A DNA stretch of 22,587 nucleotides from JBKEAJ01 sp047972135. GTDB lineage: Bacteria > Bacteroidota > Bacteroidia > Bacteroidales > Prolixibacteraceae. A program made the translations under genes and the position numbers. Position 1 is the stretch's first letter. Every line of letters starts with the position of its first letter. Positions 6,768-15,485 of this stretch are shown piece by piece. The notes under the pieces are model-generated. The model worked only from the letters and a program-made list of their open reading frames with translations. It was not told where the DNA came from and ran no database searches. The stretch spans positions 1 through 22,587 of the forward strand of contig JBKEAJ010000033.1 of the NCBI GenBank assembly GCA_047972135.1, given 5' to 3'.

Positions 6768-8163
6768 AACCGAGTATTCTCATCATATCCTCTGCCGTTT
6801 GCTCGTTGCGGTACACATAGTCCACAAAATTGCCCGTGTCGTCTCTGTCGATTATCACATGCTTGGGCGATGGTATCAGGCAGTGCTTAATACCGCCATA
6901 TCCACTGATGGAATCCTGATATGCTCCGGTATGGAAAAAGCCCACGTATAAAGGCTCGTCATCGTCGTCTTTCGTAACAGGGAGCAAAACCTGCTGATTC
7001 ATATCCTCAGAGTTGTAATAATCGGAATGGTCGCAACTGATGCCTCCGATATTAGCACGCTCATAGGGTCTATCCCACTTATTCACAGGCAGTAAGATAA
7101 ATTTTTCAAAGATTGACCACGCATCAGGAATGGTGTTCATCAGACTATTGTCCACAAAATACCACTTCTCGGCATCGTTTTGTTGCTTTTTCTCTATGAC
7201 TGAAAAAATTATTGCACTACTCTCGCCAACGGTAAACTTACCAAACTCTGTGTAGATATCAGGTTCTTCAATACCTTCGCGCTTACATGCCTCGTGGATA
7301 TTCTTAACAATCTCCTGTATCATATATTCGTAGTCGTACTCAAAACCAAGGTGATTCCTGATTGGAAAACCACCACCAAGGTTGAGTGAGTCGAGAGTCG
7401 GACAAATCTTTTTCAACTCGATGAAAGTATTGAGCGTTTTCTGAAATTCGCCCCAATAATAAAGTGAATCCTTAATGCCCGAATCCACAAAAAAATGAAG
7501 CATCTTAAGCTCGAATTTCTTGTTGTTGGCAATCTTTTCTTTATAAAAATCCATTATCTCGGAATGTCGGATTCCCAAACGAGAAGTGTAGTAGTTAGAC
7601 TGCGACTCCTCGTCGATAGCTCGGCGGATACCGATTTTTATCTTTTTATTTCCCGAAATAGCCTCTATCCTGTCAAGCTCTTTTGTGCTGTCCAATACAA
7701 TTACCGAGTTCTTAAAGCCCGCTTCATGCATCAGCATTAGCTTTCGCAAGTACTCATCGGTTTTGTAGCCATTGTGGATTATATGGCGCGACTTACTGAA
7801 CTCGCCTTTCTCCTGCAAGTGCATCACCAAATCAATGTCGAATGCCGACGAGGTCTCCAGATTTACATTATGTTTCAGTGCCGCACTCATAACATGGTTG
7901 AAGTGGCAGCACTTTGTGCAGTAGCAAAAATGATATTTCCCACTGTAGCCCGTTCGCTTTATGGCCCTGTTAAACAGATTGCGAGCTTTCTTAATCTGAT
8001 CGCCGATGCGTGGCAGATATACTAATTTAAAGGGAGTACCGTGTTTCTTTATCAAATACATCAACGAAACTCCGTGAAAGGTTAGATTGCCATCTCGCAA
8101 ATCAAAACCGTCTTGAGGAAAGTAATAACTCTGCTCAATCAAATCGAAATATGTATTCTTCAT
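6760..8163 (-). CDS. speA: Arginine decarboxylase, short fold-III PLP type
   Basis: The 467-aa protein is a fold-III (alanine-racemase-like) PLP decarboxylase. The PLP lysine is in CYCTKCCHF (Lys84), the glycine-rich phosphate loop is NLGGGFP (262-267), and the C-terminal active-site Cys is in ISCDHSDYY (Cys377, Asp381). It should turn arginine into agmatine. It lacks the insertions that make enterobacterial SpeA about 630 aa, in line with the shorter form common in Bacteroidetes. Overlap with speB supports arginine as substrate over ornithine, lysine or carboxynorspermidine. A -7 box (TACCTTTG, 8324-8331) about 160 nt upstream implies a fairly long leader, in which I see no recognised riboswitch. 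Confidence 0.85.
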   Translation of the reverse strand: MKNTYFDLIEQSYYFPQDGFDLRDGNLTFHGVSLMYLIKKHGTPFKLVYLPRIGDQIKKARNLFNRAIKRTGYSGKYHFCYCTKCCHFNHVMSAALKHNVNLETSSAFDIDLVMHLQEKGEFSKSRHIIHNGYKTDEYLRKLMLMHEAGFKNSVIVLDSTKELDRIEAISGNKKIKIGIRRAIDEESQSNYYTSRLGIRHSEIMDFYKEKIANNKKFELKMLHFFVDSGIKDSLYYWGEFQKTLNTFIELKKICPTLDSLNLGGGFPIRNHLGFEYDYEYMIQEIVKNIHEACKREGIEEPDIYTEFGKFTVGESSAIIFSVIEKKQQNDAEKWYFVDNSLMNTIPDAWSIFEKFILLPVNKWDRPYERANIGGISCDHSDYYNSEDMNQQVLLPVTKDDDDEPLYVGFFHTGAYQDSISGYGGIKHCLIPSPKHVIIDRDDTGNFVDYVYRNEQTAEDMMRILGYE

Positions 8164-8436
8164 CTATTAGCATTTTGCTGCTAGCCACTTAGTTGCTAGC
8201 TTTTTCAATCTGTATTATATGTTTAATAAATATCGCACCATATACTTGCTCTGTTTTATCAACTCCTACTCCGGCAGGACACTCTCGCCCCCTATTCTCA
8301 GCACATTCTTCATAACAAGCACGCAAAGGTATATAAAAAACACATATATTAGTGAGAGTTTTTAGAGATTAAAATGAAAGTTGAATTTATGATACAACTG
8401 CCTAAAAGCTTGGAGGAGTTTTCATTTCCCAAAATC
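8164..8436. other. speA leader and promoter region
   Basis: It holds the -7 box TACCTTTG (8324-8331, minus strand) with no matching -33 box. Next to speA, GCTAGC at 8199-8204 and 8216-8221 is spaced by a short segment, giving a weak inverted repeat. Nothing else is recognisable. Confidence 0.4.
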
Positions 8437-8953
8437 CTATCTTATTGGTGGACTACTGCTCCCTAGCGTTATATAATGTATGGCTACGATAAGACAGATA
8501 TCTTTATCTAACAAATCTAATTTGTTATACAGCTTTTGAATCATTGACACAGCAAAGGGTTCATCCCTCCAGCAGCCTCTATGGACTCATAATAGGATTT
8601 TATTAACTCATTTCTCTCTCCTACATTTTTCAGGAAGTGTGTATAGTAATCGCCATTGCGGTTAATATCATATGATTCCCCATCATATACCCAGATATTA
8701 TTAAATATTTTAGGACTAATTTCCTGCCTAATTGAATCTATGATACCGGAAAATACGCTTACAGCATTATACAATTCTTCAAATGAGTTATATTTAGAGA
8801 GCTCCTCTAATTTATCATGAGTAAGATATGAATTGAATCCTGCTTCAATTTTTTAGCATCCTTACTATTTGAAAATCTTTTGTCGTTCTTTGTTGTACAA
8901 CAACTAAAAATCAAGATTAACAAAAACGTAGCAGTGTAGTTATATAAATTCAT
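8437..8953 (-). pseudogene. Decayed lipoprotein gene with two apparent frameshifts
   Basis: The first frame starts at ATG 8951-8953 with a lipoprotein signal (MNLYNYTATFLLILIFSCC), then hits a stop after about 50 codons. The frame shifts at a run of six A on the coding strand (8849-8854); one more A would join it to IEAGFNSYLTHDKLEELSKYN, which continues into the 77-codon frame ending at 8541. A second one-base shift near 8558-8563 (coding AACCCTTTGC) would extend it through FAVSMIQKLYNKLDLLDKD to a TAG at 8437-8439. The restored protein would be about 170 aa. I do not recognise the family. Assembly error in the homopolymer is possible, but a second break and the decayed neighbours favour true decay. 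Confidence 0.55.
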
Positions 8954-8960
8954 AGATTAT

Positions 8961-9131
8961 TTAGTACCCCTTTAAGTATGCAATAAAATCTTCATATTGT
9001 TTACAATCTACCAAAATCCTCATTATACCATTATGACCTATGTTAATGGGAGACCATCTATTTGCACAGAGTAAAAGATTATTCCACAATAAAACTAATA
9101 TTTTTAATAAAATATAAATTGCGAACTCATG
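8961..9131 (-). pseudogene. C-terminal remnant of an unrecognised gene
   Basis: An open frame of 56 codons ends at TAA (8961-8963), 7 nt before the decayed lipoprotein gene. It contains a protein-like segment, NRWSPINIGHNGIMRIL then VDCKQYEDFIAYLKGY. Its only ATG is 21 codons from the end, so it is more likely the tail of a lost longer gene than a complete one. The tight spacing suggests the two were once an operon. Confidence 0.35.
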
Positions 9132-9174
9132 TCAATATTTATAATCTCCTTGTAAGTTGGCTTCGCTGACACTG

Positions 9175-9191
9175 CTAATAATGATTATTAG
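9175..9191. repeat. Perfect 17-bp palindrome
   Basis: CTAATAAT and ATTATTAG are 8-bp arms around a single G. It lies in the gap between the remnant gene (minus) and the AAA stump (plus). It could be an operator or a weak hairpin; there is no T-run. Confidence 0.4.
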
Positions 9192-9212
9192 AGAATGCTA
9201 ATCCATATATTC

Positions 9213-9269
9213 TACACCCCGACTTTGTAACAAAATTCTCAGACTTACACCCCGACTTTGTAACAAAAT
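9213..9269 (+). promoter_or_regulatory. Tandem identical 24-bp sites upstream of the AAA stump
   Basis: The same 24 bases occur at 9213-9236 and 9246-9269, starting 33 bp apart (about three helix turns). Each contains TTTGTAACAAA, an 11-bp palindrome around one A, preceded by ACACCCCGAC. A -7 box (TATATTTG, 9273-9280) follows 3 bp after the second copy, so a bound protein would cover the promoter. They look like paired operators for the ATPase gene. Confidence 0.6.
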
Positions 9270-9300
9270 CTATATATTTGCATAAACAAACACACATGCC

Positions 9301-9465
9301 ATGTTCGCTAGAGATGTTATAAATCAGCTATATACATGGGCTAACAAGGAAGAACGAAAGTCCCTAATACTTCGAGGTGCCAGACAGGTTGGAAAAACAA
9401 GCCTCGTAAATGAGTTTAGTAAACAGCTCTTCTTTGCTACGAAGATATCGGGACTACGTCCCTAA
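9301..9465 (+). pseudogene. Truncated AAA-family ATPase (Walker A stump)
   Basis: The frame opens MFARDVINQLYTWANKEERK and continues SLILRGARQVGKTSLVNEFSKQ, with the Walker A motif GARQVGKTS of the AAA_14/DUF4143-type ATPases common in Bacteroidales, which are normally about 400 aa or more. After Gln41 or so the match is lost and the frame stops at 9463-9465. The last 40 bases include GGACTACGTCC, a small inverted repeat, which may mark the deletion or insertion junction. Only 40 bp separate it from the convergent PII-like gene. The fragment has no Walker B, so it cannot be a working ATPase. Confidence 0.8.
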
Positions 9466-9505
9466 ACATCAAACCATTGTTAAAGAGCTTCCTCAATCTC
9501 ATTTT

Positions 9506-9799
9506 CTAAATCATCTGCAAAACATCCCACACAAAGGCTTTCATCCCGACCTCGTGATTAATATCATCCAGCTTGCGCACGGCTTCCAAAAGAGGCTCTA
9601 CCTTGTCGTCCTCAACGATTGTCATTAGTGCCGAGTTCATCTCCGGCCATGTGTGCGTACCCATGTGCGGCTCGCCATCGACAGTGCCACGCCCTTTTAC
9701 GTCTTCCCACATAGTGAAGCCTCTAATTGCGAGCATATCGAGAATATACTCCATCCGCTCCGTATTTGCCTGATTAAATACTATAAATACTGATTTCAT
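9506..9799 (-). CDS. Small PII-like protein at the end of the RND efflux operon
   Basis: This 97-aa protein has no signal peptide or membrane segment. Its pattern fits a PII/CutA-like ferredoxin-fold protein: a first strand MKSVFIVFNQ, helix ERMEYILDMLAIRGFT, a loop with GRGTVDGEPHMGTHTWPE where PII proteins have their T-loop, then strand SALMTIVEDDKVEPLLEAV and a last strand. PII-like proteins often bind a nucleotide or small ligand and gate a transporter or enzyme. Here it follows the RND pump gene by 71 nt on the same strand and is likely the fifth gene of the operon. A role in sensing or tuning the pump is inference. It could also be placed in a DUF of unknown function. Confidence 0.65.
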   Translation of the reverse strand: MKSVFIVFNQANTERMEYILDMLAIRGFTMWEDVKGRGTVDGEPHMGTHTWPEMNSALMTIVEDDKVEPLLEAVRKLDDINHEVGMKAFVWDVLQMI

Positions 9800-9870
9800 T
9801 TTTATTTCTAGATAAAACAGCCGGACATTAGATATTAGATATCAGACTAGCAGCCGTTTGATTTATTATT

Positions 9871-12800
9871 TTATGCTTCCGAATTATTATCACTCTCCAA
9901 GAATTTGAACTTCTTGCGGATATTTGCCGACTTATTGCGCTCTCCATGACGTGCAAACAACACATACAATACAGGTGTAATAACCAATGTTATAATAGTC
10001 GAAAACAACAAGCCTCCAATCACAGTGATACCCATCGGTGCCCACACCTCCGAACCTTCGCCTATACTCAATGCCATGGGCAACATACCCAACACTGTGG
10101 TCATTGCTGTCATCAAAATTGGTCGCAATCTACTCTTACTTGCCATCACCGTCGCTTCATACAAGCCTATGCCTCTCTCTCTTAGCAGATTAAGATAATC
10201 CACCAACACAATACCATTCTTAACAACGATACCAACAAGAAGTATAGCTCCCAGTATGGCAATCATACTTGCCGTAGTATCAGTGATATACAATGCCAAA
10301 ATAACACCCGAAAAGGAAAAGCCGATTGACGACATTATTATTATTGGCATCGACAAAGATTCAAACTGAGATGCCATAACTATAAACACCAAAACAAGAA
10401 TCATAAGAAAAAGCAAGCCCATGTCTGCATTATTCTCCTGCAAGTCCTCATAGGCTCCGCCGACGGAAATAGAAACTCCCGAAGGAATATCAATATCCTG
10501 CAAGCCCTTATTTATAACCTCTGCCAAATCCGAAAGTGCCATTCCCTTCGCAGGTACTGACGACACCACCACATAACGCTGACGGCTTTTACGCTCTATC
10601 TTAGGCGTTGCCCAATACTCCTCGACCTCACCAACTTCCGAGACTTTTACCAACTTCCCTGTCGTCGGACTTAATATCGATACGTTCCTAACGTCGTCTA
10701 TCGATTTTCTCGCACCATCGTGGTAACGCACCATTATGTCGTACTCCTCCCCATCTTCACGAAAACGTGTAGCTGTATAACCCGCTATCGCATTGCGCAC
10801 TGCCGACGATGCCGAAGCAGTAGTAAAACCATATTCTGCAAGTTTATTCTGATTGAAAACAACCTGCAACTGAGGCTTCTCACGCTCTCGTGAGATTTGT
10901 ACATCTTCTGCTCCTTTCACTTTCCTCAACTTATCGGCAATTTCGTTGGCAAGAGAGGTCGTCGTTTGAAAATCATAACCATAAATCTCTACATCTACAG
11001 AATTTGATGTAGTCATACCCTGTGTTTGTGTTGATATAGTGTAGTTAACAATCTCCGGAGTAGACGCTAATTTCTCCCTGACAATGTCTGCCAGCTCCCA
11101 TACGCTGCGCTCTCGGTCTTCAACATCTGTCAGCTTCAATCGTAGCTCAACAACGTGAGTTCCAGTCTCTCCAAACAACGAGGAAATACCACCTTCATCG
11201 TCAGAACCCGACGATGCAAATGCCAGCAACACTTCATCGCCCATCTGCTCATTTATATAGTCGTTAATCTCCTTTGCCACCTCTGCCGTTTCCTCTACTC
11301 GTGTGCCAGTCTGCAATTCAAAGTTTATCGTCATCGAACCCAAATCCTGCTCCGGCATGTTCTCAAATTTTAAACTTGGAACCAACATCCAACTTGCAAC
11401 AAAAACAAGAAGCAAAGTTGGCAATACCACTTTCTTATGAGTAATACTCCAATGTACAATACTACCATAGGCATTGTCCAAGCTATCTAAAAATCTACCT
11501 ACGGTTGCATCGTAAAACGATTTCTTTCCATTTTTCTTCTTTTTCAGGCGAAGCATCTTAGAGCTCAACATCGGTGTCAGTGTTATTGCTGCAAGGGTCG
11601 ACGTTACAACCGTGATTGTTACAATCCAGCCAAGCTGTTTAAACATAATGCCTGTTTGACCACCTACCAAAGTCAGTGGGAAAAACACCGCCACAACAAC
11701 TAGGGTGGTCGCAATAACCGACAGCCACACTTCCTTTGTCGCATAAATAGCCGCCTCGCGCGGAGATGCACCTCGCTCAATGTGCTTCATGATATTCTCA
11801 AGTACCACAATAGCATCGTCTACTACCATTCCAATCGCAATAGATAAGGATGCTAAGGAGATGATATTGATAGAGTTGCCACTCAAATAAAGGTAGGTAA
11901 AGGCTACTATCAGGGAGATAGGAATGGTAAGAACAATAATAAACGTGGCTCGCCAACGCCCTAAAAACAACAACACCACAAAGACCACAAAAATCAAAGC
12001 AAACAAGAAGGTCTGCGATAAATTGTTGATGGCTGACATTATATCGTCGGAGGAATCCATAACCTCAAAAAACTTAACATCGCGAGGAAGTGTTGGCATT
12101 ATCTCTGCCATCTTTTCTTTAACTCCCTTTGCCACAGACACCGTGTTGGCTCCCGACTGCTTCATTATCATCAAGCGCATTCCCTCATTACCCTCGAAAC
12201 GATTGATCATCTCCATCTCTCGCCCCTTGTCATGAACCTCTGCTATATCTTTGATATATACGGTTTTGCCGCTTTGTCGAGATACTACAATATCCTTTAT
12301 CTCGTCGGAGCTCTTAAACTCGCCTTCAACACGTATCTGATAGTCGAAATCACCCATCTTTATGTGTCCTGATGGAGTATTCATATTCTCCGCCGCAAGC
12401 ACCTGACCAATCTGACCGATAGTAAGACCATAGGCTTCGAGTTTGTTCGGATCGCAATCTACATATATACGCCGACCCGGAGCACCTATAACACTCACAC
12501 TTCCTATACCGTCGACACGGTTCAGGATATTGACAACCTTCTCGTCGATTATCTTTTCTAAACCATCGAAACTCTCGTCTGCACTGATAGCATAGAAAAG
12601 CACAGGCATCATACTCGAACTGAACCTAAACAACAATGGCGAATCCGCATCATCGGGAAGATCGTCTTCAACCATATCAAGCGCATCTCGCACATTATTC
12701 ATCGCCTCGGTAAGATCTGCCTCCCAATCAAACTCTAAAGTTACTATAGACATGTTATCCTCTGACTCTGAGGTTATTTCCTTGAGGTCGTCGACCGTGT

Positions 12801-13014
12801 TTAAGCCATCTTCAATAATCTGAGAAACATTGGTTTCTATCTCTTCCGCATTAGCCCCAACATAGGTAGTCATCACCGTTATATACGGAGGATCAACCTC
12901 AGGATACATATCCACAGGAAGAAAATTGAGCGAATAAACACCAAACACGATAACAGCAATAAATATCATTATCGTCGTTACAGGCTTCTTTACCGCAGTA
13001 CTATATATAGCCAT
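9871..13014 (-). CDS. RND-family (HAE1-type) efflux pump permease
   Basis: The 1047-aa length and layout fit an AcrB/MexB-type pump. There is an N-terminal TM1 (about 12-32), a first porter loop, TM2-TM6, then a TM7 near 530 and a second porter loop, ending in TM8-TM12. TM4 carries GMVVDDAIVVLEN with Asp399-Asp400, the proton-relay pair of HAE1 pumps. The loops have PGRRIYVDCDPNKL and the usual A-Y-G-L-T pattern. It uses the proton gradient to export hydrophobic substrates together with the adaptor and TolC-like genes just upstream. The RND-adaptor gap is 35 nt. The substrate cannot be read from sequence. No metal-type (HME) signature is apparent. Confidence 0.95.
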   Translation of the reverse strand: MAIYSTAVKKPVTTIMIFIAVIVFGVYSLNFLPVDMYPEVDPPYITVMTTYVGANAEEIETNVSQIIEDGLNTVDDLKEITSESEDNMSIVTLEFDWEADLTEAMNNVRDALDMVEDDLPDDADSPLLFRFSSSMMPVLFYAISADESFDGLEKIIDEKVVNILNRVDGIGSVSVIGAPGRRIYVDCDPNKLEAYGLTIGQIGQVLAAENMNTPSGHIKMGDFDYQIRVEGEFKSSDEIKDIVVSRQSGKTVYIKDIAEVHDKGREMEMINRFEGNEGMRLMIMKQSGANTVSVAKGVKEKMAEIMPTLPRDVKFFEVMDSSDDIMSAINNLSQTFLFALIFVVFVVLLFLGRWRATFIIVLTIPISLIVAFTYLYLSGNSINIISLASLSIAIGMVVDDAIVVLENIMKHIERGASPREAAIYATKEVWLSVIATTLVVVAVFFPLTLVGGQTGIMFKQLGWIVTITVVTSTLAAITLTPMLSSKMLRLKKKKNGKKSFYDATVGRFLDSLDNAYGSIVHWSITHKKVVLPTLLLVFVASWMLVPSLKFENMPEQDLGSMTINFELQTGTRVEETAEVAKEINDYINEQMGDEVLLAFASSGSDDEGGISSLFGETGTHVVELRLKLTDVEDRERSVWELADIVREKLASTPEIVNYTISTQTQGMTTSNSVDVEIYGYDFQTTTSLANEIADKLRKVKGAEDVQISREREKPQLQVVFNQNKLAEYGFTTASASSAVRNAIAGYTATRFREDGEEYDIMVRYHDGARKSIDDVRNVSILSPTTGKLVKVSEVGEVEEYWATPKIERKSRQRYVVVSSVPAKGMALSDLAEVINKGLQDIDIPSGVSISVGGAYEDLQENNADMGLLFLMILVLVFIVMASQFESLSMPIIIMSSIGFSFSGVILALYITDTTASMIAILGAILLVGIVVKNGIVLVDYLNLLRERGIGLYEATVMASKSRLRPILMTAMTTVLGMLPMALSIGEGSEVWAPMGITVIGGLLFSTIITLVITPVLYVLFARHGERNKSANIRKKFKFLESDNNSEA

Positions 13015-13049
13015 AATTTTGTCTTACTTTTTTAATATTACTAGCAGAA

Positions 13050-14102
13050 CTAGTTTGATACATCCACCGAATCTCCGTTATTGAGGTTGACGTGCCCCGA
13101 AACTATCAGCTTGTCGCCTTCCTTAATCTTATCGGAGATTATCTCCAACCTATCGTCAAAACGTACCCCCAGCTCAACCTCAACATATACTGCCTTGCCA
13201 TTCTTTTCTACATATACGTATCTTTTGTTGGTACCATCAAGCATCAACACAGAAGAAGAAGGAACTACAATTGCAGATTTCTCACCCAAATTAACTTCTA
13301 CTCGCGCAAACATGCCCGGTCGCAATCGATGGTCGCTGTTGGGAATGGTTATCTCGACAGTGAAAGTCCGAGTATTGGGGTCAATCGTAGGATAAACCAA
13401 AGATACTGTCCCCTCGAACTCTTCCTTAGGGTATATATCTGTTGTCAGACGTGTCTTCAAGCCCTTCTTAACAAGCGGATAAAAACGCTCCGACATATTA
13501 ACCTCAACTTTCAATTTGCTAATACTCTCAATTACGACAATCGCTGCCTTACCCTCTGTCGTATTTGGTGAACCACTATATATCTCATTATCATCGTAAT
13601 AGCGAGCTGTTACTATTCCACTAAAAGGACTATTCAGAACCGTATTTTCACGCATGTTTGACAAGCTCGCCTTGGTTGCATCGTAGCTCGCCTTTGCTTG
13701 GTCGTAAGCCTGTTGCGAAATCGAACCATATTTTATCAGTGTGTCCATACGCTGAAGCTCCTTCTTGACATTCTCGAAGTTCACCTCCAACTGCACCAAC
13801 TGATTATTATCCATATCCACAACTCGCTGTCCACTACGTACATAATCATTCACCTCAACCTTAACGTCTTTTATGCGACCCGGCATATTGGGAGCCAAGA
13901 ACACCTTGTCATATGCATTGATGGTAGCGGTGTATTGCTCATCTATTGGTATTGTGTCTTTCGTAATACTCATTACCTTAATTGGCTTCTTTATCGTCTC
14001 TTCTTTGACTGCTGACGTATCATCTTGTTTTGATGCCTGCTCTTTGTTCCCGCATCCAAACAATGCCAGACCTACGATTGCTAATAAAAAACTTTTTCTC
14101 AT
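13050..14102 (-). CDS. RND efflux membrane-fusion (adaptor) lipoprotein
   Basis: The start at 14100-14102 is chosen over an ATG at 14144 because it gives a clean lipoprotein signal, MRKSFLLAIVGLALFGCGNK with Cys17, and avoids overlapping tolC. The product is 350 aa. The order is a lipoyl half (APNMPGRIKDVKVEVNDYVRSGQ), a short alpha-hairpin (ENVKKELQRMDTLIKYGSIS), the second lipoyl half (LNSPFSGIVTAR), a beta-barrel and a membrane-proximal domain. It is anchored in the inner membrane and links the pump to the outer-membrane channel. An AAGGAG lies about 20 nt upstream of the start. It is the third gene of the tetR-led operon. Confidence 0.93.
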   Translation of the reverse strand: MRKSFLLAIVGLALFGCGNKEQASKQDDTSAVKEETIKKPIKVMSITKDTIPIDEQYTATINAYDKVFLAPNMPGRIKDVKVEVNDYVRSGQRVVDMDNNQLVQLEVNFENVKKELQRMDTLIKYGSISQQAYDQAKASYDATKASLSNMRENTVLNSPFSGIVTARYYDDNEIYSGSPNTTEGKAAIVVIESISKLKVEVNMSERFYPLVKKGLKTRLTTDIYPKEEFEGTVSLVYPTIDPNTRTFTVEITIPNSDHRLRPGMFARVEVNLGEKSAIVVPSSSVLMLDGTNKRYVYVEKNGKAVYVEVELGVRFDDRLEIISDKIKEGDKLIVSGHVNLNNGDSVDVSN

Positions 14103-14140
14103 ATCTTTATTTATTTTTTCTCCTTGTAAATAGCTCTGAA

Positions 14141-15484
14141 TCACAGACTACTGTAAAATTTCTCCAACTCCACATATGCTTTTAGAACATCAAGCATCGA
14201 CTGTATATAGCTCGACTCAGCATTCAGATAATTCGTATTTGCCGTTGTAAGGTCTAAACTCGACACCATCCCTGCATTATACTTGCGATTGATATTATCA
14301 TAAACCCGCTTCGACACATCAACATTCTTTTTCTGTGCATCATATTGATCAAGAGCCGTTTGCAAATTCAACTTTATGGTGCGGTCTTGTGCTATCAATG
14401 CATCGTTCAGTTTATGCTTATCGTTTTGCAATGCCTCTAACTGCAACTGCGCCTGATTGACCTTTGCCTTGCGCTGTCCCGACGAGAAAATCGGAATATT
14501 CAAATTGAAAAACAAAGTATGATTCGGACTCATATTGAAATTTGGCGCTACTATCTGTTTCAGATAGTTATATCTTGCCGACAAAGTGGGCAAATACTCA
14601 GACCTCGCAAGCTGCACTTGCTTCTCCGACACTCCCTCTTGCTGCTGCAATAGCTGATAGTCAATGTGTTCGTTTACATTGAATGCTTGTACCAATGCCG
14701 TATAAAAATTCTCCGGCTCAAAAAAGTCTTCTAAGCTTTGGGTGAGCTTTATATTTGACGTGGGGTCAACGCCTATTTGCAATTTTAGCAAGTCGTAGGC
14801 AATAGCAATCTGACGATTGGTGCTGCGCAAAGAGCTTTCCAGCGATGTTACCTGTATCGACAATTGGTCAACGTCTGTAAGCTCTGCTACTCCAGCCTTG
14901 TACATTATCTCTGTTTGACGATTTACCTCCCTGACATTCTTTAAGGTCTGCTCCAATATCTGCTTCGAACGCTCTGCCAACAGTATGGCATAATAAGCAT
15001 CTGCAACTTGCTGCTTTACGTCCAGCTCCGTCTTATCGGCTGTTTTGGCAACGAGTGCTTCGTAGAGCTTTGCCGTTTGCAAACCTACAATATAAGCTCC
15101 ACTAAACAAAAGCTGTGTTGCCGTCGCATTAAGATTACTTGTATTGTTAAACTCTATCGTTGAGCTCGCCCCCGGAGCTAGCTCAATAGCGTTCGACGCT
15201 CCAAAGAACGTTGTGTAATCCACTGTGGCACTGACTTGTGGCAAACCCTGTGCAATAGCCTCCCACGTAGCCTGATGCGCCTCCTCGATAGACAGCCCTG
15301 CCTTTTTCAAATCCCAATTATATTCCAAAGCCAGCGTCTTCGCTTCTTCAAGACTCAGAATATAAGTCTCCCCACTAACGCTCTCCTCGCCGCTCTGCAT
15401 ACCTGCCAAAGTACTGTCATTTTGTGCCACGACAGAACCCCACAACAATAGGAGCATGGAAAATAATGTTGTCTTAATCTTCAT
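14141..15484 (-). CDS. TolC-family outer-membrane efflux protein
   Basis: The 447-aa protein starts with a signal peptide (MKIKTTLFSMLLLLWGSVVAQ) and contains two OEP repeats. The first begins LSLEEAKTLALEYNWDLKKA; the second half has EYLPTLSARYNYL and NIPIFSSGQRKAKVNQAQ, and the protein ends with YNAGMVSSLDLTTANTNYLNAE, all typical of TolC-type channels. It has no lipobox cysteine. It starts 1 nt after the stop of the TetR gene, so the regulator and channel are translationally coupled, and it gives the tripartite system its exit duct. Confidence 0.93.
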   Translation of the reverse strand: MKIKTTLFSMLLLLWGSVVAQNDSTLAGMQSGEESVSGETYILSLEEAKTLALEYNWDLKKAGLSIEEAHQATWEAIAQGLPQVSATVDYTTFFGASNAIELAPGASSTIEFNNTSNLNATATQLLFSGAYIVGLQTAKLYEALVAKTADKTELDVKQQVADAYYAILLAERSKQILEQTLKNVREVNRQTEIMYKAGVAELTDVDQLSIQVTSLESSLRSTNRQIAIAYDLLKLQIGVDPTSNIKLTQSLEDFFEPENFYTALVQAFNVNEHIDYQLLQQQEGVSEKQVQLARSEYLPTLSARYNYLKQIVAPNFNMSPNHTLFFNLNIPIFSSGQRKAKVNQAQLQLEALQNDKHKLNDALIAQDRTIKLNLQTALDQYDAQKKNVDVSKRVYDNINRKYNAGMVSSLDLTTANTNYLNAESSYIQSMLDVLKAYVELEKFYSSL

Positions 15485-15485
15485 A

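Noticed and set aside
8164..8331. Polyamine or arginine riboswitch in the speA leader
   Set aside because: The leader is about 150 nt, but I could not find a known riboswitch core or convincing paired elements beyond a weak GCTAGC repeat.
8374..8466. Short plus-strand frame beginning MKVEFMIQLPKSLEEF
   Set aside because: Only 30 codons, no promoter or neighbour support, and it overlaps the end of the decayed lipoprotein gene and its flank.
9213..9269. Start of a CRISPR array
   Set aside because: Only two copies with a 9-bp gap, no further repeats and no cas genes; the fit with a promoter operator is better.
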